The position numbers were made by a program, and so were the translations under genes. Below, one piece after another: positions 25,236 to 34,494 of a DNA stretch of 64,000 bases. The number at the start of each line of letters is the position of its first letter. The first letter of the stretch is position 1. The notes beneath the pieces were generated by a model. That model searched no databases, was not told the origin of the DNA, and was given only the letters and a program-made list of their open reading frames with translations. The DNA is taken from positions 620,001-684,000 of the forward strand of contig NZ_JABJQY010000002.1 in assembly GCF_013155375.1 (NCBI RefSeq), given 5' to 3'. Source of the stretch: Nocardioides sp. zg-1308 (GTDB lineage: Bacteria > Actinomycetota > Actinomycetes > Propionibacteriales > Nocardioidaceae).

Positions 25236-25978
25236 GCACGTTCGTGTCCGACACCGTCAACGTGATGAACCGCGAGCTCAAGCCCGTCTGGCGCGAGCCG
25301 ATGGCCGTCGTGTTCGCGATGATCCAGCCGCTGGTCTTCCTCGGCCTCTTCGCACCGCTGCTGCCGCAGGTGGCGGAGGGCTCGGCGCTGCAGTGGTTCG
25401 TGCCCGGCATCGTCGCGATGACCGCCCTGATGGGCGCGTCCTTCACCGGCTCCAACCTGATGGAGGAGATGCAGTCGGGCTCGCACGAGCGCCAGCTCGT
25501 CTCGCCGCTGGGCCGCCCGGCGCTGCTCGTCGGCCGCGCGCTCAAGGAGGTCGTCCCGATGCTGATGCAGGTCGCGATCATCGTCGCGGTCGTCACGCCG
25601 TTCAGCTTCGACCTGCACCTCGGCGGCGTCCTGGCCGCGGCTCTCATCCTGTCGCTGTTCAGCATCGGCGTGGGCGCGCTGTCGTTCGCGCTCGCGCTGG
25701 CCTCCAAGGGGCAGGACTGGATGTTCTGGACGGTCCAGCAGACCCTCCTCTTCCCGGCGCTGCTGACGGCCGGGGTGCTGCTGCCGATGGAGGGCGCGCC
25801 CCGCTGGCTCGAGGTGGTCTCGATGCTCAACCCGATGACGTACGTCGTCGACGCGACGCGCGCGCTCTTCGCCGGGACCTACCCCGCCGACGTGGTCGCG
25901 CAGGGGGTCGCCGGCGCCGCCGTCGTGGCGGCGCTGGGGCTGTGGGTCGGCGTACGGGCGATGCGGCGGTCGAGCTGA
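25232..25978 (+). CDS. DrrB-type ABC exporter permease
   Basis: 248 residues with six membrane segments, matching ABC-2 type permeases. The segment LMEEMQSGSHERQLVSPLGRPALLVGRALKEV and the late NPMTYVVDATRALF are hallmark ABC-2/DrrB motifs. It forms an exporter with the ATPase encoded by the overlapping upstream gene. It ends 38 bp before a 30-bp perfect palindrome that probably terminates the transcript. Confidence 0.94.
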   Translation: MSTFVSDTVNVMNRELKPVWREPMAVVFAMIQPLVFLGLFAPLLPQVAEGSALQWFVPGIVAMTALMGASFTGSNLMEEMQSGSHERQLVSPLGRPALLVGRALKEVVPMLMQVAIIVAVVTPFSFDLHLGGVLAAALILSLFSIGVGALSFALALASKGQDWMFWTVQQTLLFPALLTAGVLLPMEGAPRWLEVVSMLNPMTYVVDATRALFAGTYPADVVAQGVAGAAVVAALGLWVGVRAMRRSS

Positions 25979-26015
25979 GGGGTCGGCCTCACTCGTTCAG
26001 TGCCGTCTGACGTGG

Positions 26016-26045
26016 CGGGAGTCCCCGGATATCCGGGGACTCCCG
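26016..26045. terminator. 30-bp perfect palindrome after the exporter operon
   Basis: A spacer-less inverted repeat with 15-bp arms; the half-site ends GTCCCCGGAT at 26030 and the complement begins ATCCGGGGAC at 26031. It lies in the convergent gap between the exporter and purL and has no U-tract. A bidirectional terminator is the simplest role. A perfect palindrome without loop could instead be a protein site or extrude as a cruciform. Confidence 0.6.
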
Positions 26046-26052
26046 TACCTAC

Positions 26053-26070
26053 AGGTAGAGATCTCTACCT
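26053..26070. promoter_or_regulatory. 18-bp perfect palindrome next to the terminator
   Basis: AGGTAGAGA followed directly by TCTCTACCT. It begins 7 bp after the 30-bp palindrome and is markedly less GC-rich than its surroundings. An overlapping TACCT...AGGTA pair lies just to its left. No gene start is near, so an operator role is uncertain. Confidence 0.45.
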
Positions 26071-26100
26071 CGAAGCACGTAACTCGGGTGCTAAGTACGG

Positions 26101-26246
26101 CGCCGGCCCAAGGTGGCGGCAGACCGCACCCCCGAGGCCCCCTCAGCCGCAAGGTGCCGCCACCCACCACCGTCGCCGGCCCAAGGTGGCGGCAGACCGC
26201 ACCCCCGAGGCCCCGTCAGCCGCAAGGTGCCGCCACCCACCACCGG
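26101..26246. repeat. Tandem 73-bp repeat, each copy with a 10-bp-arm hairpin, downstream of purL
   Basis: Units 26101-26173 and 26174-26246 are nearly identical, with one clear substitution. Each holds perfect arms GGTGGCGGCA and TGCCGCCACC about 33 nt apart (26112-26121 with 26155-26164, and the same 73 bp on). The period is not a multiple of three, so it is non-coding. It lies 10 bp beyond the purL stop codon and could be a duplicated terminator or 3'-UTR element. Confidence 0.85.
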
Positions 26247-26256
26247 CGGACCGGCG

Positions 26257-28593
26257 TCAGGACCCCAGAGCGGCGGGCAGCGTCGCCCGCCAGGCCGCCT
26301 TGGCCTCGGCGACGGGGAGGTCGAGGACGCCCTCGACCGAGAGGGTGTCGCCGCCGGTGCGCCCGATCGGGGTGAGGGGTACGTCGTGCCGCTCGGCGAG
26401 CGCGACGAGCGCGTCGGCCTGCTCGTCGGTCACCGTGACGATCGCGCGGGCGGTCGACTCGGCGAAGAGGGCGAGGAAGGTGTCGCCGCCGGCCACCGAG
26501 GCGAGCGAGACGGAGACGCCGACGTCGGCGCGGAAGGTCGACTCGACCAGCGCCTGGGCGAGCCCGCCGTCGGACAGGTCGTGGGCGCTGGTGACGACGC
26601 CGTCGCCAGCGGCGTCCTGGAGCAGGGCGGCGAGCGCCTGCTCGGCCGCGAGGTCCAGGCGCGGCGGGAGGCCGCCGACGTGGCCGTGCACGACGTGGGC
26701 CCACTCGGAGCCGGACAGCTCCTCGCGGGTCTCGCCGAGCAGGAAGACCCGCTCGCCGGCGGCGCCGAAGCCGGTCGGCGTACGCCGGGTGACGTCGTCG
26801 ATGACGCCGAGCACGGCGACGACCGGGGTGGGCAGGATCGCGGTCTCGCCGGTCTGGTTGTAGAGGCTGACGTTGCCGCCGGTGACCGGGATGCCGAGCT
26901 CGAGGCAGGCGTCCTTGAGGCCGCGGCAGGCCTCGGCGAACTGCCACATCACGGCCGGGTCCTCCGGCGAGCCGAAGTTGAGGCAGTCGGAGACGGCGAG
27001 CGGGCGGGCGCCGCCGGTGGCGACGTTGCGGAACGACTCGGCCAGCGCGAGCTGTGCCCCGGTGTAGGGGTCGAGCAGCGCGAAGCGGCCGTTGCAGTCG
27101 GTCGAGACCGAGACGCCGAGGTTGGTCTCCGCGTCGACCCGCACCATGCCGGAGTCGGCGGGCTGGGACAGCACGGTGTTTCCCTGGACGTAGCGGTCGT
27201 ACTGGTCGGTGATCCACGACTTGTCGCACAAGTTGGGGCTGGCGACGAGGCGCAGCAGCGTCTCGCGCAGCTCGGCGCCGCTCGAGGGCCGCGCCAGCGC
27301 CTCGGCGCGGTCGGCCTGGAGGGCGTCCTGCCAGTCCGGGCGGGCGTAGGGCCGCTGGTAGGTCGGGCCGTCGTGCGCCACCGACCGGGGAGGTACGTCG
27401 ACCACGCGCTCGCCGTGCCAGTCGATGTGCAGGCGGCCGGTGTCGGTCACCTCGCCGATGACGACGGCCTCGACGTCCCACTTCTCGCAGATCGTCATGA
27501 ACGCCTCGACGTCGGCGGGCTCGACGACCGCCATCATCCGCTCCTGCGACTCGCTCATGAGGATCTCCTCCGGCGCGAGCGTGGAGTCGCGCAGCGGGAC
27601 CCGGTCGAGCTCGACGTGCATCCCGCCGTCACCGGCCGAGGCCAGCTCGGAGGTGGCGCACGACAGGCCCGCGCCGCCGAGGTCCTGGATGCCGGCGATG
27701 ACGCCCGCGGCGAAGAGCTCCAGCGTGCACTCGATGAGCAGCTTCTCCATGAACGGGTCGCCGACCTGGACGCTCGGCCGCTTGGCCGGGCCGCCCTCGT
27801 CGAAGGTCTCCGAGGCCAGGACGGACACGCCACCGATGCCGTCGCCGCCTGTGCGGGCGCCGTAGAGCACGACCTGGTTGCCCACGCCCGACGCCTTGGC
27901 GAGGTGGAGGTCCTCGTGGCGCAGGACGCCGACGCAGAGCGCGTTGACGAGGGGGTTGCCGGCGTAGGTCTCGTCGAAGACGGCCTCGCCGCCGATGTTG
28001 GGAAGCCCGAGGCAGTTGCCGTAGCCGCCGACGCCGGCCACGATCCCCGGCAGCACGCGCGCGGTGTCCGGGGCGTCGAGCGGGCCGAAGCGCAGCGGGT
28101 CCATCACGGCGACCGGGCGGGCACCCATGGCGAGGATGTCGCGGACGATGCCGCCAACGCCGGTGGCGGCGCCCTGGTAGGGCTCGACGAACGACGGGTG
28201 GTTGTGGCTCTCGACCTTGAAGGTGACCGCGTAGCCCTGGCCGATGTCGAGGACGCCGGCGTTCTCACCGATGCCGGCGAGCATCTCGCCGACGGGCGTC
28301 GTCTGCGGGATCTCGCCGAACTGCTTGAGGTGCACCTTGGTCGACTTGTAGGAGCAGTGCTCGCTCCACATGACCGAGTACATCGCCAGCTCCGAGCTGG
28401 TCGGTCGACGGCCGAGGATCTCGCGGATCCGGGCGTACTCGTCGACCTTGAGGCCGAGCTCGGCCCACGGCTGGTCGCGCTCGGCGTCGGTGGAGGCCAC
28501 GTCGACGGTGTCGAGGGTGCCGGTCGCACCGGACGTCGTCAGGCGGGAGCCCGTGAGGGCAGGGGACTGCGGGGCGGCGCTCGTGTCGGGCAC
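26257..28593 (-). CDS. purL: Phosphoribosylformylglycinamidine synthase subunit PurL
   Basis: 778 residues, the length of the small PurL that works with PurS and PurQ (both encoded at 33826-34775). ATP-dependent conversion of FGAR to FGAM. Diagnostic segments include [14 protein letters not shown] near residue 75, a Gly-rich KVESHNHPS and [18 protein letters not shown]. Start GTG 28593. It is a single gene here, apart from purQ/purS by about 5 kb and from purM by about 12 kb. Downstream lies the duplicated hairpin element. Confidence 0.97.
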   Translation of the reverse strand: MPDTSAAPQSPALTGSRLTTSGATGTLDTVDVASTDAERDQPWAELGLKVDEYARIREILGRRPTSSELAMYSVMWSEHCSYKSTKVHLKQFGEIPQTTPVGEMLAGIGENAGVLDIGQGYAVTFKVESHNHPSFVEPYQGAATGVGGIVRDILAMGARPVAVMDPLRFGPLDAPDTARVLPGIVAGVGGYGNCLGLPNIGGEAVFDETYAGNPLVNALCVGVLRHEDLHLAKASGVGNQVVLYGARTGGDGIGGVSVLASETFDEGGPAKRPSVQVGDPFMEKLLIECTLELFAAGVIAGIQDLGGAGLSCATSELASAGDGGMHVELDRVPLRDSTLAPEEILMSESQERMMAVVEPADVEAFMTICEKWDVEAVVIGEVTDTGRLHIDWHGERVVDVPPRSVAHDGPTYQRPYARPDWQDALQADRAEALARPSSGAELRETLLRLVASPNLCDKSWITDQYDRYVQGNTVLSQPADSGMVRVDAETNLGVSVSTDCNGRFALLDPYTGAQLALAESFRNVATGGARPLAVSDCLNFGSPEDPAVMWQFAEACRGLKDACLELGIPVTGGNVSLYNQTGETAILPTPVVAVLGVIDDVTRRTPTGFGAAGERVFLLGETREELSGSEWAHVVHGHVGGLPPRLDLAAEQALAALLQDAAGDGVVTSAHDLSDGGLAQALVESTFRADVGVSVSLASVAGGDTFLALFAESTARAIVTVTDEQADALVALAERHDVPLTPIGRTGGDTLSVEGVLDLPVAEAKAAWRATLPAALGS

Positions 28594-28602
28594 GGCGCCA
28601 AT

Positions 28603-29853
28603 CTACCGGCGGCCCTCCGTGTCGGCCGCGTCGGTGTCGGCCGCGAGATCCTCGACCGACACCTCCACCACCCGGAGGTCGGCCGGTCCACCCCCCTCGG
28701 CGCTGGCCGGAGCCTGCGCGCCCTCGTCGACCGCGTCGTCCCGCCCGTCCTCGTGCTGGTCCTCGCGCTCGTCCTCGTGCTCGTCGACCGGCTCCTGCTC
28801 GCCGTCGCGCCGCTCGCGCTCGGACTCCCGCTCGGCCCGCCGCTCGGCCCGCCGGGCGGCCCGCTCCGCGCGCTTCTCCTCGAGCGCAGCGCGCTTGGCC
28901 TCCCGGACGGCCTCCTTCTCGCGGGCGGCGCGCGCGGCGGCGTCCTCGGCCGGCGTGCGCTCCAGCTGGGGCGTCGCGAGCCGGTGCGGACCCGAGCGAC
29001 CGCTGGCCATCCCGCGCGACATCGTGCCGGCCCGCGCGGCCATCGCTCCCGCGCCCATGGCACCGACGGGTGGCGTGCCGCTCGGCGCGCGGCTCGCCCC
29101 GCGCCGCCCCGCGACCGCTCCGGCTGCCGTCGCCGCGACGGTGCCGAGGGCGGCCGCGGAGAGGCCGGTGAGGTCGGGCACGGACACCGAGATGGGAGCG
29201 ACCGGGGGAAGGCCGGCCACGCCGGCCCCGCCCGCGACGCCACCCTGGGCTGTGCCGACCACCGACGTGGACGGCGGCGCCACCATCCCGACGCCGGACT
29301 CCTCCTGGCCGGGGCCCGGCATCCCGGGGAACGCGCTCCCGCCCAGCGTCTCGAGCACGATGCGTACGTCGACGAGCTCGGCACGGGCGGCGCGCAGCCG
29401 GGCGCTCTCTTGGTCGAGGGCCAGCGCCATCCGGCCGCGGATCTCCTCGGTCTCCTGCTGGCCCAGGGTGACCGTGCCGCGCTCGTCGTCCGCCGACGGG
29501 TGGAAGACGAGGTGCCGGGACTCCCCGACCACCTCGTGCGGCACCATCGCGACCTTCACCCAGGCCTGGTCGAGCTCCTTCTGGAAGGAGGTCAGGATGG
29601 TGCTGACCGCCCGGAGGGCACCGGACACCTGGTCGGCCAGCGCGGTGAACCGGTCGAGGTTGGCCAGCACCTGGCGCCGGTGCAGCTCGTAGCTCTCGGC
29701 GGCCGAGGCGTCCCACCCCTCGGTGGCGCGACGCGCAGCGTCGACGATCTCGTCGCCGCGCCGGGTCATCAGCGTGCTGAGCTCGTCCCACCGCGTCGCG
29801 GCCACCTCGAGCGGGCGGACGTCCGCCCGCAGCTCCCAGGGGTTGGCGGGCAT
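28603..29853 (-). CDS. WXG100-like protein with charged coiled C-terminus (type VII-type)
   Basis: 416 residues, start ATG 29853. The N-terminal 130 residues form a predicted helical hairpin with WDASAAESYELHR, resembling the WxG turn of ESX/type VII substrates. Then come a Gly/Ala/Pro-rich middle with a small-residue stretch (LSAAALGTVAATAAGAVAG) that could insert into or contact a membrane, and a long Arg/Glu/Ala-rich segment (about 315-375) likely to be a coiled coil. The C-terminus is acidic. No toxin domain is recognised. It begins one base after the stop of the adjacent small WXG-like gene, so the two are coupled. Confidence 0.65.
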   Translation of the reverse strand: MPANPWELRADVRPLEVAATRWDELSTLMTRRGDEIVDAARRATEGWDASAAESYELHRRQVLANLDRFTALADQVSGALRAVSTILTSFQKELDQAWVKVAMVPHEVVGESRHLVFHPSADDERGTVTLGQQETEEIRGRMALALDQESARLRAARAELVDVRIVLETLGGSAFPGMPGPGQEESGVGMVAPPSTSVVGTAQGGVAGGAGVAGLPPVAPISVSVPDLTGLSAAALGTVAATAAGAVAGRRGASRAPSGTPPVGAMGAGAMAARAGTMSRGMASGRSGPHRLATPQLERTPAEDAAARAAREKEAVREAKRAALEEKRAERAARRAERRAERESERERRDGEQEPVDEHEDEREDQHEDGRDDAVDEGAQAPASAEGGGPADLRVVEVSVEDLAADTDAADTEGRR

Positions 29854-29854
29854 G

Positions 29855-30232
29855 TCAGCGACCACCCGGCTGGGCCGTCGAACCGGGCTCGATCTCCACC
29901 AGGTGAGTGGTCCGGTCGAGCTCGGCGGCCACCGTGTCGTCGGCGCGCACGGCGTCGTGCGCCGCGTCGAGCAGCCCGGCGACGCCCATGCCGAGCGTCT
30001 GGGCGAGGGCCTTGACGACCTCGCCGGCATCGGTGAGCGAGTCGGCGTAGGACGACGTGACGTTGAGCGTCCCCTGGGCGTCGCCCAGGGCGGTGCAGGC
30101 CGCGGACAGGTCGCCGAGCGCGGCGTTCCAGTCCTCGACCATCGCGGCCAGGGTGCCCTCGGACTCTGCGGCGAGCTCGACCAGCCGGGTCGGCTCGACC
30201 TGCAACAGCGATCGCTTCGCGGTTCCGCTCAC
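29855..30232 (-). CDS. Small helical WXG100-like protein
   Basis: 125 residues from GTG 30232 (VSGTAKRSLLQVEP). An upstream in-frame GTG at 30268 would add 12 residues but has no ribosome site. The sequence is mostly alpha-helical, with EDWNAALGDLSAACTAL in the position of a WxG turn and a regular heptad of Ala/Leu. Length and composition fit EsxA/EspC-type small type VII substrates. It probably pairs with the protein encoded immediately downstream. Confidence 0.6.
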   Translation of the reverse strand: MSGTAKRSLLQVEPTRLVELAAESEGTLAAMVEDWNAALGDLSAACTALGDAQGTLNVTSSYADSLTDAGEVVKALAQTLGMGVAGLLDAAHDAVRADDTVAAELDRTTHLVEIEPGSTAQPGGR

Positions 30233-30381
30233 CTCTGCGGGATACCCGCGGATCGAGGACCCAAACACGGCGTCGCGAAACCTGTGGGCGAGGAAATTCG
30301 GGCGCGCGCTGGTTTCGAGTGGCGCCCCGCGGGGAAGTCACCACACCAGCCCGACTCCCCCCGGACGCTCCAGGAGCTGCG

Positions 30382-31485
30382 ATGAACGCCGTGATGACCG
30401 TCGACCTCTCCGAGCTCGACGCCTGGTCCGCCCAGGTGCAGCGCGCCAGCGACGACCTCAGCGGCATCGCCCGCAACGGCGGCCACGGCCTCGTCCAGAC
30501 CGACTTCGGCCCGATCCTCGAGACGATGATGGGCGCCTACCACGCCCTGCTCCCGTCGGTGACCCAATCGCTGGAGGACAACGGCACCGGGATGCGCGAC
30601 CACGCCGAGGCGCTGAGGGCGACCGCCCGCGACTTCACGCTGACCGAGGACGGAGTCGTGCGGCGCCACAACGCCCAGGGCGTCGACGGCCGCGACGGGT
30701 CGAGCAGCTTCTGGGACGTCGCCGACACCACCATCCGCCGCGCCGCCCCCACCGAGTCCAGCCTCCCGCAGATCAGCTTCGGGTTCCCCTACGACACCGT
30801 GTGCGACCTCGTCCGCATGCTCACCGGCTTCGACATCCGCGCCGAGCTCGCCGAGAAGATCGGCGGCGACGTCGTGACCGCCTCGACGCAGGGCTCGTGC
30901 TTCGGCAGCCTCGGCACGTCGATGAAGGGCGTCGCCGCCAACCTCGAGAGCGGCGGCCGGACGATCTCGCAGACCTGGCAGGGCGGCGCGTCCGACGCCG
31001 CCATCAAGCAGATCGGCACGTGGGTGGGCTCCCTCGACACCCAGGCCGGCCAGCTCGTGCAGATGGGGCAGAACGTCGTGCAGATCTGCCGCGACGCGTG
31101 GCAGACCGCGCTCGCCGTCGTGCAGTGCGTGAAGGCGGCCGTGCAGACCGTGTCGTCCGCGCTCGCGACGATGAGCATCCCCGGCGTCGGCTGGGCCCGC
31201 GTCGTCCAGGCCGTCTACCAGGCCTTCCAGGCCGTGATGAAGGCCTACAAGGCGATCATGAAGCTCATCAGCATCCTCAAGCAGGTCGCGTCCTTCATCG
31301 AGACGGTGAAGAACTTCTTCGACGGCGACAAGGCACCGGTGTCCACGCCCACCGCGCCGACCGCGAGCGGCGCACCCCGCAGCGTGACGCGCGACCCGGG
31401 CTCGGTGACCACGCCGACCATCGGCCAGCGGCCCGCTCCGGTCGCCCCGGCAGCCCCGGTCGCCCCCGTACGATCCGCCTCATGA
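30382..31485 (+). CDS. Double-WXG100-like protein (type VII-type)
   Basis: 367 residues, ATG 30382 with AGGAG 6 nt upstream. An N-terminal helical hairpin (about 1-110) is followed by a linker and a second hairpin with a clear turn TWQGGASDAAIKQ. Then comes a hydrophobic/aromatic helical region (VVQAVYQAFQAVMKAYK...) and a Pro/Ala-rich tail. This is the organisation of type VII substrates with paired WXG domains. It is divergent from the two WXG-like genes on the other strand and overlaps the next gene as ATGA. Confidence 0.65.
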   Translation: MNAVMTVDLSELDAWSAQVQRASDDLSGIARNGGHGLVQTDFGPILETMMGAYHALLPSVTQSLEDNGTGMRDHAEALRATARDFTLTEDGVVRRHNAQGVDGRDGSSSFWDVADTTIRRAAPTESSLPQISFGFPYDTVCDLVRMLTGFDIRAELAEKIGGDVVTASTQGSCFGSLGTSMKGVAANLESGGRTISQTWQGGASDAAIKQIGTWVGSLDTQAGQLVQMGQNVVQICRDAWQTALAVVQCVKAAVQTVSSALATMSIPGVGWARVVQAVYQAFQAVMKAYKAIMKLISILKQVASFIETVKNFFDGDKAPVSTPTAPTASGAPRSVTRDPGSVTTPTIGQRPAPVAPAAPVAPVRSAS

Positions 31486-31880
31486 ACGACCCCCGCAGCC
31501 AGGCCGAGATCCTGGCGGCCATCAGCGCGGCCCGCGAGGACCTGACCGCCGGCCTGGCCGACCTCCGGGCCACGGTCGACCAGCTCAACGCCCGGCCGCT
31601 GCTCACCGACGAGGAGAAGAAGGCCCTCGAGGAGCAGGCGGAGGCCGGCGACCTCGGCGAGGACATGAAGACCCTCGTCGAGAAGATCCGCGGCGGCGAG
31701 GACACCTGGGAGCGGGTCTTCTCCGGCGAGTCCCCGCACGGCGCCCTCCTGCAGGGTCACCTGACCCGGATGTTCGAGGAGCACAAGGAGGACATCGCGC
31801 TGGCGTTCGAGGAGCTCATCGAGGAGGAGGAGGCCAAGGGCAACTTCATCTTCGACGAGGTGCCGACCAGCGACGCCTGA
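31482..31880 (+). CDS. Small helical hypothetical protein of the WXG cluster
   Basis: 132 residues, overlapping the preceding WXG gene as ATGA. It is rich in Glu, Lys and Ala, with long predicted helices (ADLRATVDQLNA; FEELIEEEEAKG). No signal peptide, membrane segment or known motif. Strict translational coupling suggests it is a partner or chaperone of the double-WXG protein. I do not recognise its family. Confidence 0.6.
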   Translation: MNDPRSQAEILAAISAAREDLTAGLADLRATVDQLNARPLLTDEEKKALEEQAEAGDLGEDMKTLVEKIRGGEDTWERVFSGESPHGALLQGHLTRMFEEHKEDIALAFEELIEEEEAKGNFIFDEVPTSDA

Positions 31881-31892
31881 GGAGACGCGTCC

Positions 31893-31912
31893 GAACTACA
31901 GCCCAGTAGTTC
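31893..31912 (+). terminator. Hairpin after the WXG cluster
   Basis: GAACTAC (31893-31899) and GTAGTTC (31906-31912) are perfect 7-bp arms with a 6-nt loop, beginning 12 bp after the preceding stop codon. No U-run is present. A modest terminator is likely. Confidence 0.45.
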
Positions 31913-31914
31913 TG

Positions 31915-31951
31915 GCGAACCACTGTTACGGGTGTGACTGCTGTGGTTCGC
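31915..31951. promoter_or_regulatory. 9-bp inverted repeat upstream of the DUF1906 gene
   Basis: GCGAACCAC (31915-31923) and GTGGTTCGC (31943-31951) with a 19-bp spacer, ending 38 bp before the next start codon. The position fits an operator that overlaps the promoter; the spacer is long for a hairpin. Confidence 0.4.
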
Positions 31952-31989
31952 TGGCGTTCGCTCGCCACTTCCCCGCAGCTGGAGTCACC

Positions 31990-33360
31990 ATGCCCCGCCC
32001 CGCCCGCAGTCGTCCTCGCGCCCTCCTCGCCGCCCTCGCCCTGCTCCTGGCAGCACCCCTGGTCGGGCCGGCACCGGCGACGGCCGGGGACTCGTCGGCA
32101 CCGAGCCCGCGGCTCGCCAGCCAGCGGCAGATCGCCCAGGCGACGCCCGGCGACTTCACCGGCCACGGCTTCGACCAGTGCCTGGCCCCGACCCAGTCGG
32201 CGATGGACACCTGGTGGCGAAAGTCGCCCTTCTCGGCGGTGGGCATCTACATCTCCGGGGACTCGCGCGCCTGCCGCTCGCAGCCCAACCTCAGCCCGAC
32301 GTGGGTCGCGACGCAGGTCGCGCGTGGCTGGCGGCTGCTGCCGATCGCCCTCGGTCCCCAGGCCTCCTGCCAGCCGCGGTTCCCGCGCTACTCCGACGAC
32401 GTCACCATCAGCCCCCGGCCGACCGGCGGCTACTCCGCCGCGGCCGGCCAGGGCGCGGCGGAGGCCGAGAAGAACGCGGCGGACGCGACGGCGTACGGCA
32501 TCGGTCCGGGCAGCACGATCTGGTACGACCTCGAGGGGTTCGACCTCGGCGACACCCACTGCCGCGAGTCCGCGCTGGTGTTCACCAGCGCCTGGGTCAC
32601 GCGGATCAAGGAGCTCGGCTACGTCGCCGGCTTCTACTCCAGCGCCAGCTCCGGCATCAAGATGCTCGACGACGCGCGGCGGCTGCGCCCGGGCCAGTTC
32701 GCGCTGCCGGACCGCATCTGGATCGCCCGCTGGGACGGCGCCGCCAACACCTCGACGACCTACATCACCGAGGACGGGTGGCGCCCGGGTGGTCGCATGA
32801 AGCAGTACCGCGGCGGCCACAACGAGACGTGGGGCGGCGTCACCATCAACATCGACAGCAACTTCATCGACCTCGGCACCGGCTCCGTCGCCGTGCCCGA
32901 GGGCCGCTGCCCCGGCACCAGGCTCGGCTACTGGAAGTACCCGTCGCTCTCGCCGGGCTCCGCGAAGCCGACGCGGGTCAAGGTCCTCCAGTGCCTGCTC
33001 ACCGAGCAGGGCACCTACTCGGGCCCGCTCGACGGGTCGTACGACGCCGCCACCGTCGCCGCTGCTCGCGCCTGGCAGGCGTCGCGCAAGTTCACCGCGA
33101 CGGACACCTTCGAGAAGCGGCACTGGACCGCCCTGCTCGCCGCCGGAGCGCGTACGACGGTCAAGCGGGGCTCGACGGGCGAGGCGGTCCACCGCCTGCA
33201 GCGGGCCCTCAACGCCGCGGGGGCCGGCCGGTTCCGGGCGACGGGCGTCGTCGACGCGAAGACCGAGGCGGCGCTGCGTGCCTACCAGTCGCGTCTGCGG
33301 ATCCCGGTGTCGGGCGTGGCCACGCCGCAGACGTGGACCAAGCTGCAGCAGGGCAGGTAG
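31990..33360 (+). CDS. Secreted DUF1906 (glycoside-hydrolase-like) protein with two peptidoglycan-binding domains
   Basis: 456 residues. A signal peptide ends at about residue 32 (ATA-GDSS). DUF1906 spans about 55-290: GHGFDQCLAPTQSAMDTWW, GIYISGD, IWYDLEGFD (a candidate catalytic Asp/Glu pair) and AGFYSSAS. Two PGBD repeats follow (about 305-370 and 385-450; VKVLQCLLTEQGTYSGPLDG and VHRLQRALNAAGAG). DUF1906 resembles Rv2525c of Mycobacterium, a Tat-exported cell-wall protein. A role in wall binding or remodelling is inferred. GGAG precedes ATG 31990. It converges on the DUF3817 gene. Confidence 0.9.
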   Translation: MPRPARSRPRALLAALALLLAAPLVGPAPATAGDSSAPSPRLASQRQIAQATPGDFTGHGFDQCLAPTQSAMDTWWRKSPFSAVGIYISGDSRACRSQPNLSPTWVATQVARGWRLLPIALGPQASCQPRFPRYSDDVTISPRPTGGYSAAAGQGAAEAEKNAADATAYGIGPGSTIWYDLEGFDLGDTHCRESALVFTSAWVTRIKELGYVAGFYSSASSGIKMLDDARRLRPGQFALPDRIWIARWDGAANTSTTYITEDGWRPGGRMKQYRGGHNETWGGVTINIDSNFIDLGTGSVAVPEGRCPGTRLGYWKYPSLSPGSAKPTRVKVLQCLLTEQGTYSGPLDGSYDAATVAAARAWQASRKFTATDTFEKRHWTALLAAGARTTVKRGSTGEAVHRLQRALNAAGAGRFRATGVVDAKTEAALRAYQSRLRIPVSGVATPQTWTKLQQGR

Positions 33361-33373
33361 ATCGGGCGGACGG

Positions 33374-33829
33374 TCAGGCCGGCGGGCCCACGACCAGCGC
33401 GATGCCGGTCAGGCCCGCGACCGCCAGCACGCCGACGAGCGCACCCTGTGCGGGTCGCCGCAGCAGCCACGACGTCAGCCGCTCGACCGCACCGCGGGGT
33501 GCCTCGGAGCGCAGCCGCCAAGTGTCACCGAGCAGCCCCGCACGCTCGGCGTACCGCTCGAACGGCACGGTCGCGAAGGGCGGGATCGCCGCAGCCAGGC
33601 CGAGCACCAGCCGGCTGAGCGGCCACTTCTGGTCGACCCACAGCAGCACGGTGGTCAGGCAGTAGGCGATGAAGACGACGCCGTGCACCATCCCGAAGAC
33701 CTGGACGCCGAGCTCGGTGGTCTCGGTGACGTACTTGAGGAACATCCCGGTCAGCAGCAGCGCCCACGTGACCGCCTCGGCGACGGCGACGACCCGGTAG
33801 AGGCGTCGCGGGGTGCCCAGCGCGCTCAC
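33374..33829 (-). CDS. DUF3817 family membrane protein
   Basis: 151 residues with three to four hydrophobic segments. [24 protein letters not shown] and [21 protein letters not shown] are hallmarks of DUF3817 (YdzA-related) integral membrane proteins. A fourth hydrophobic segment closes the protein. The GTG start at 33829 overlaps the purQ stop as GTGA, so it is cotranslated with purS-purQ, although no link to purine synthesis is known. Confidence 0.88.
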   Translation of the reverse strand: MSALGTPRRLYRVVAVAEAVTWALLLTGMFLKYVTETTELGVQVFGMVHGVVFIAYCLTTVLLWVDQKWPLSRLVLGLAAAIPPFATVPFERYAERAGLLGDTWRLRSEAPRGAVERLTSWLLRRPAQGALVGVLAVAGLTGIALVVGPPA

Positions 33830-34494
33830 GCGAAGGCCCGCTCCGCGAGCGAGGTGAAGAAGCCCAGCCCGTCGGTGCCGGGACCGGTGAGGTCCTCGAC
33901 CGCGTGCTCGGGGTGCGGCATGAGGCCCACGACGTTGCCCTGCTCGTTGGAGATGCCGGCGATGTCGCGCAACGAGCCGTTGGGGTTGCCGCCGAGGTAG
34001 CGGGCCACCACGAGGCCCTCCCCCTCGAGCCGGTCGAGGGTCGCCTCGTCGGCGACGAAGCCACCCTCGCCGTTCTTCAGCACGATCGTGACCTCGGCAC
34101 CCTCGGCGTACGCCGACGTCCAGGGCGTGTCGACACGCTCCATGCGCAGCCGCTGGTCGACGCAGTTGAACTTGCGGTGGTCGTTGCGGATGAGGGCACC
34201 CGGCAGGAGGTGCGCCTCGCAGAGGATCTGGAAGCCGTTGCAGATGCCCAGGACGGGCATGCCCCTGCCGGCCGCGTCGACGACCGCGGCCATGACCGGC
34301 GAGAAGCTCGAGATCGCGCCCGCGCGGAGGTAGTCGCCGTAGGAGAAGCCGCCCGGCAGCACGACCGCGTCGACGCCGCGCAGGTCCTCGTCGCCGTGCC
34401 AGAGCGCAACGGCCTCGTTGCCGCCGATGCGCACCGCGCGGCGCGCGTCGACGTCGTCGAGCGAGCCGGGGAAGGTGACGACGCCGACCTTCAT
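33826..34494 (-). CDS. purQ: Phosphoribosylformylglycinamidine synthase subunit PurQ
   Basis: 222 residues. Glutamine amidotransferase that feeds ammonia to PurL. The catalytic nucleophile Cys85 lies in [11 protein letters not shown] and the His/Glu pair is in [10 protein letters not shown]. The N-terminal [19 protein letters not shown] is typical. ATG 34494 overlaps the purS stop (ATGA), and its own stop overlaps the membrane gene as GTGA. Confidence 0.97.
   Translation of the reverse strand: MKVGVVTFPGSLDDVDARRAVRIGGNEAVALWHGDEDLRGVDAVVLPGGFSYGDYLRAGAISSFSPVMAAVVDAAGRGMPVLGICNGFQILCEAHLLPGALIRNDHRKFNCVDQRLRMERVDTPWTSAYAEGAEVTIVLKNGEGGFVADEATLDRLEGEGLVVARYLGGNPNGSLRDIAGISNEQGNVVGLMPHPEHAVEDLTGPGTDGLGFFTSLAERAFA

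Noticed and set aside
26113-30015. Very long plus-strand open frame of about 1300 codons opposite purL and the WXG genes
   Set aside because: It is an antisense shadow caused by high GC: Arg/Gly/Ala/Asp-rich, no domain, and it overlies well-supported minus-strand genes and the 73-bp repeat.
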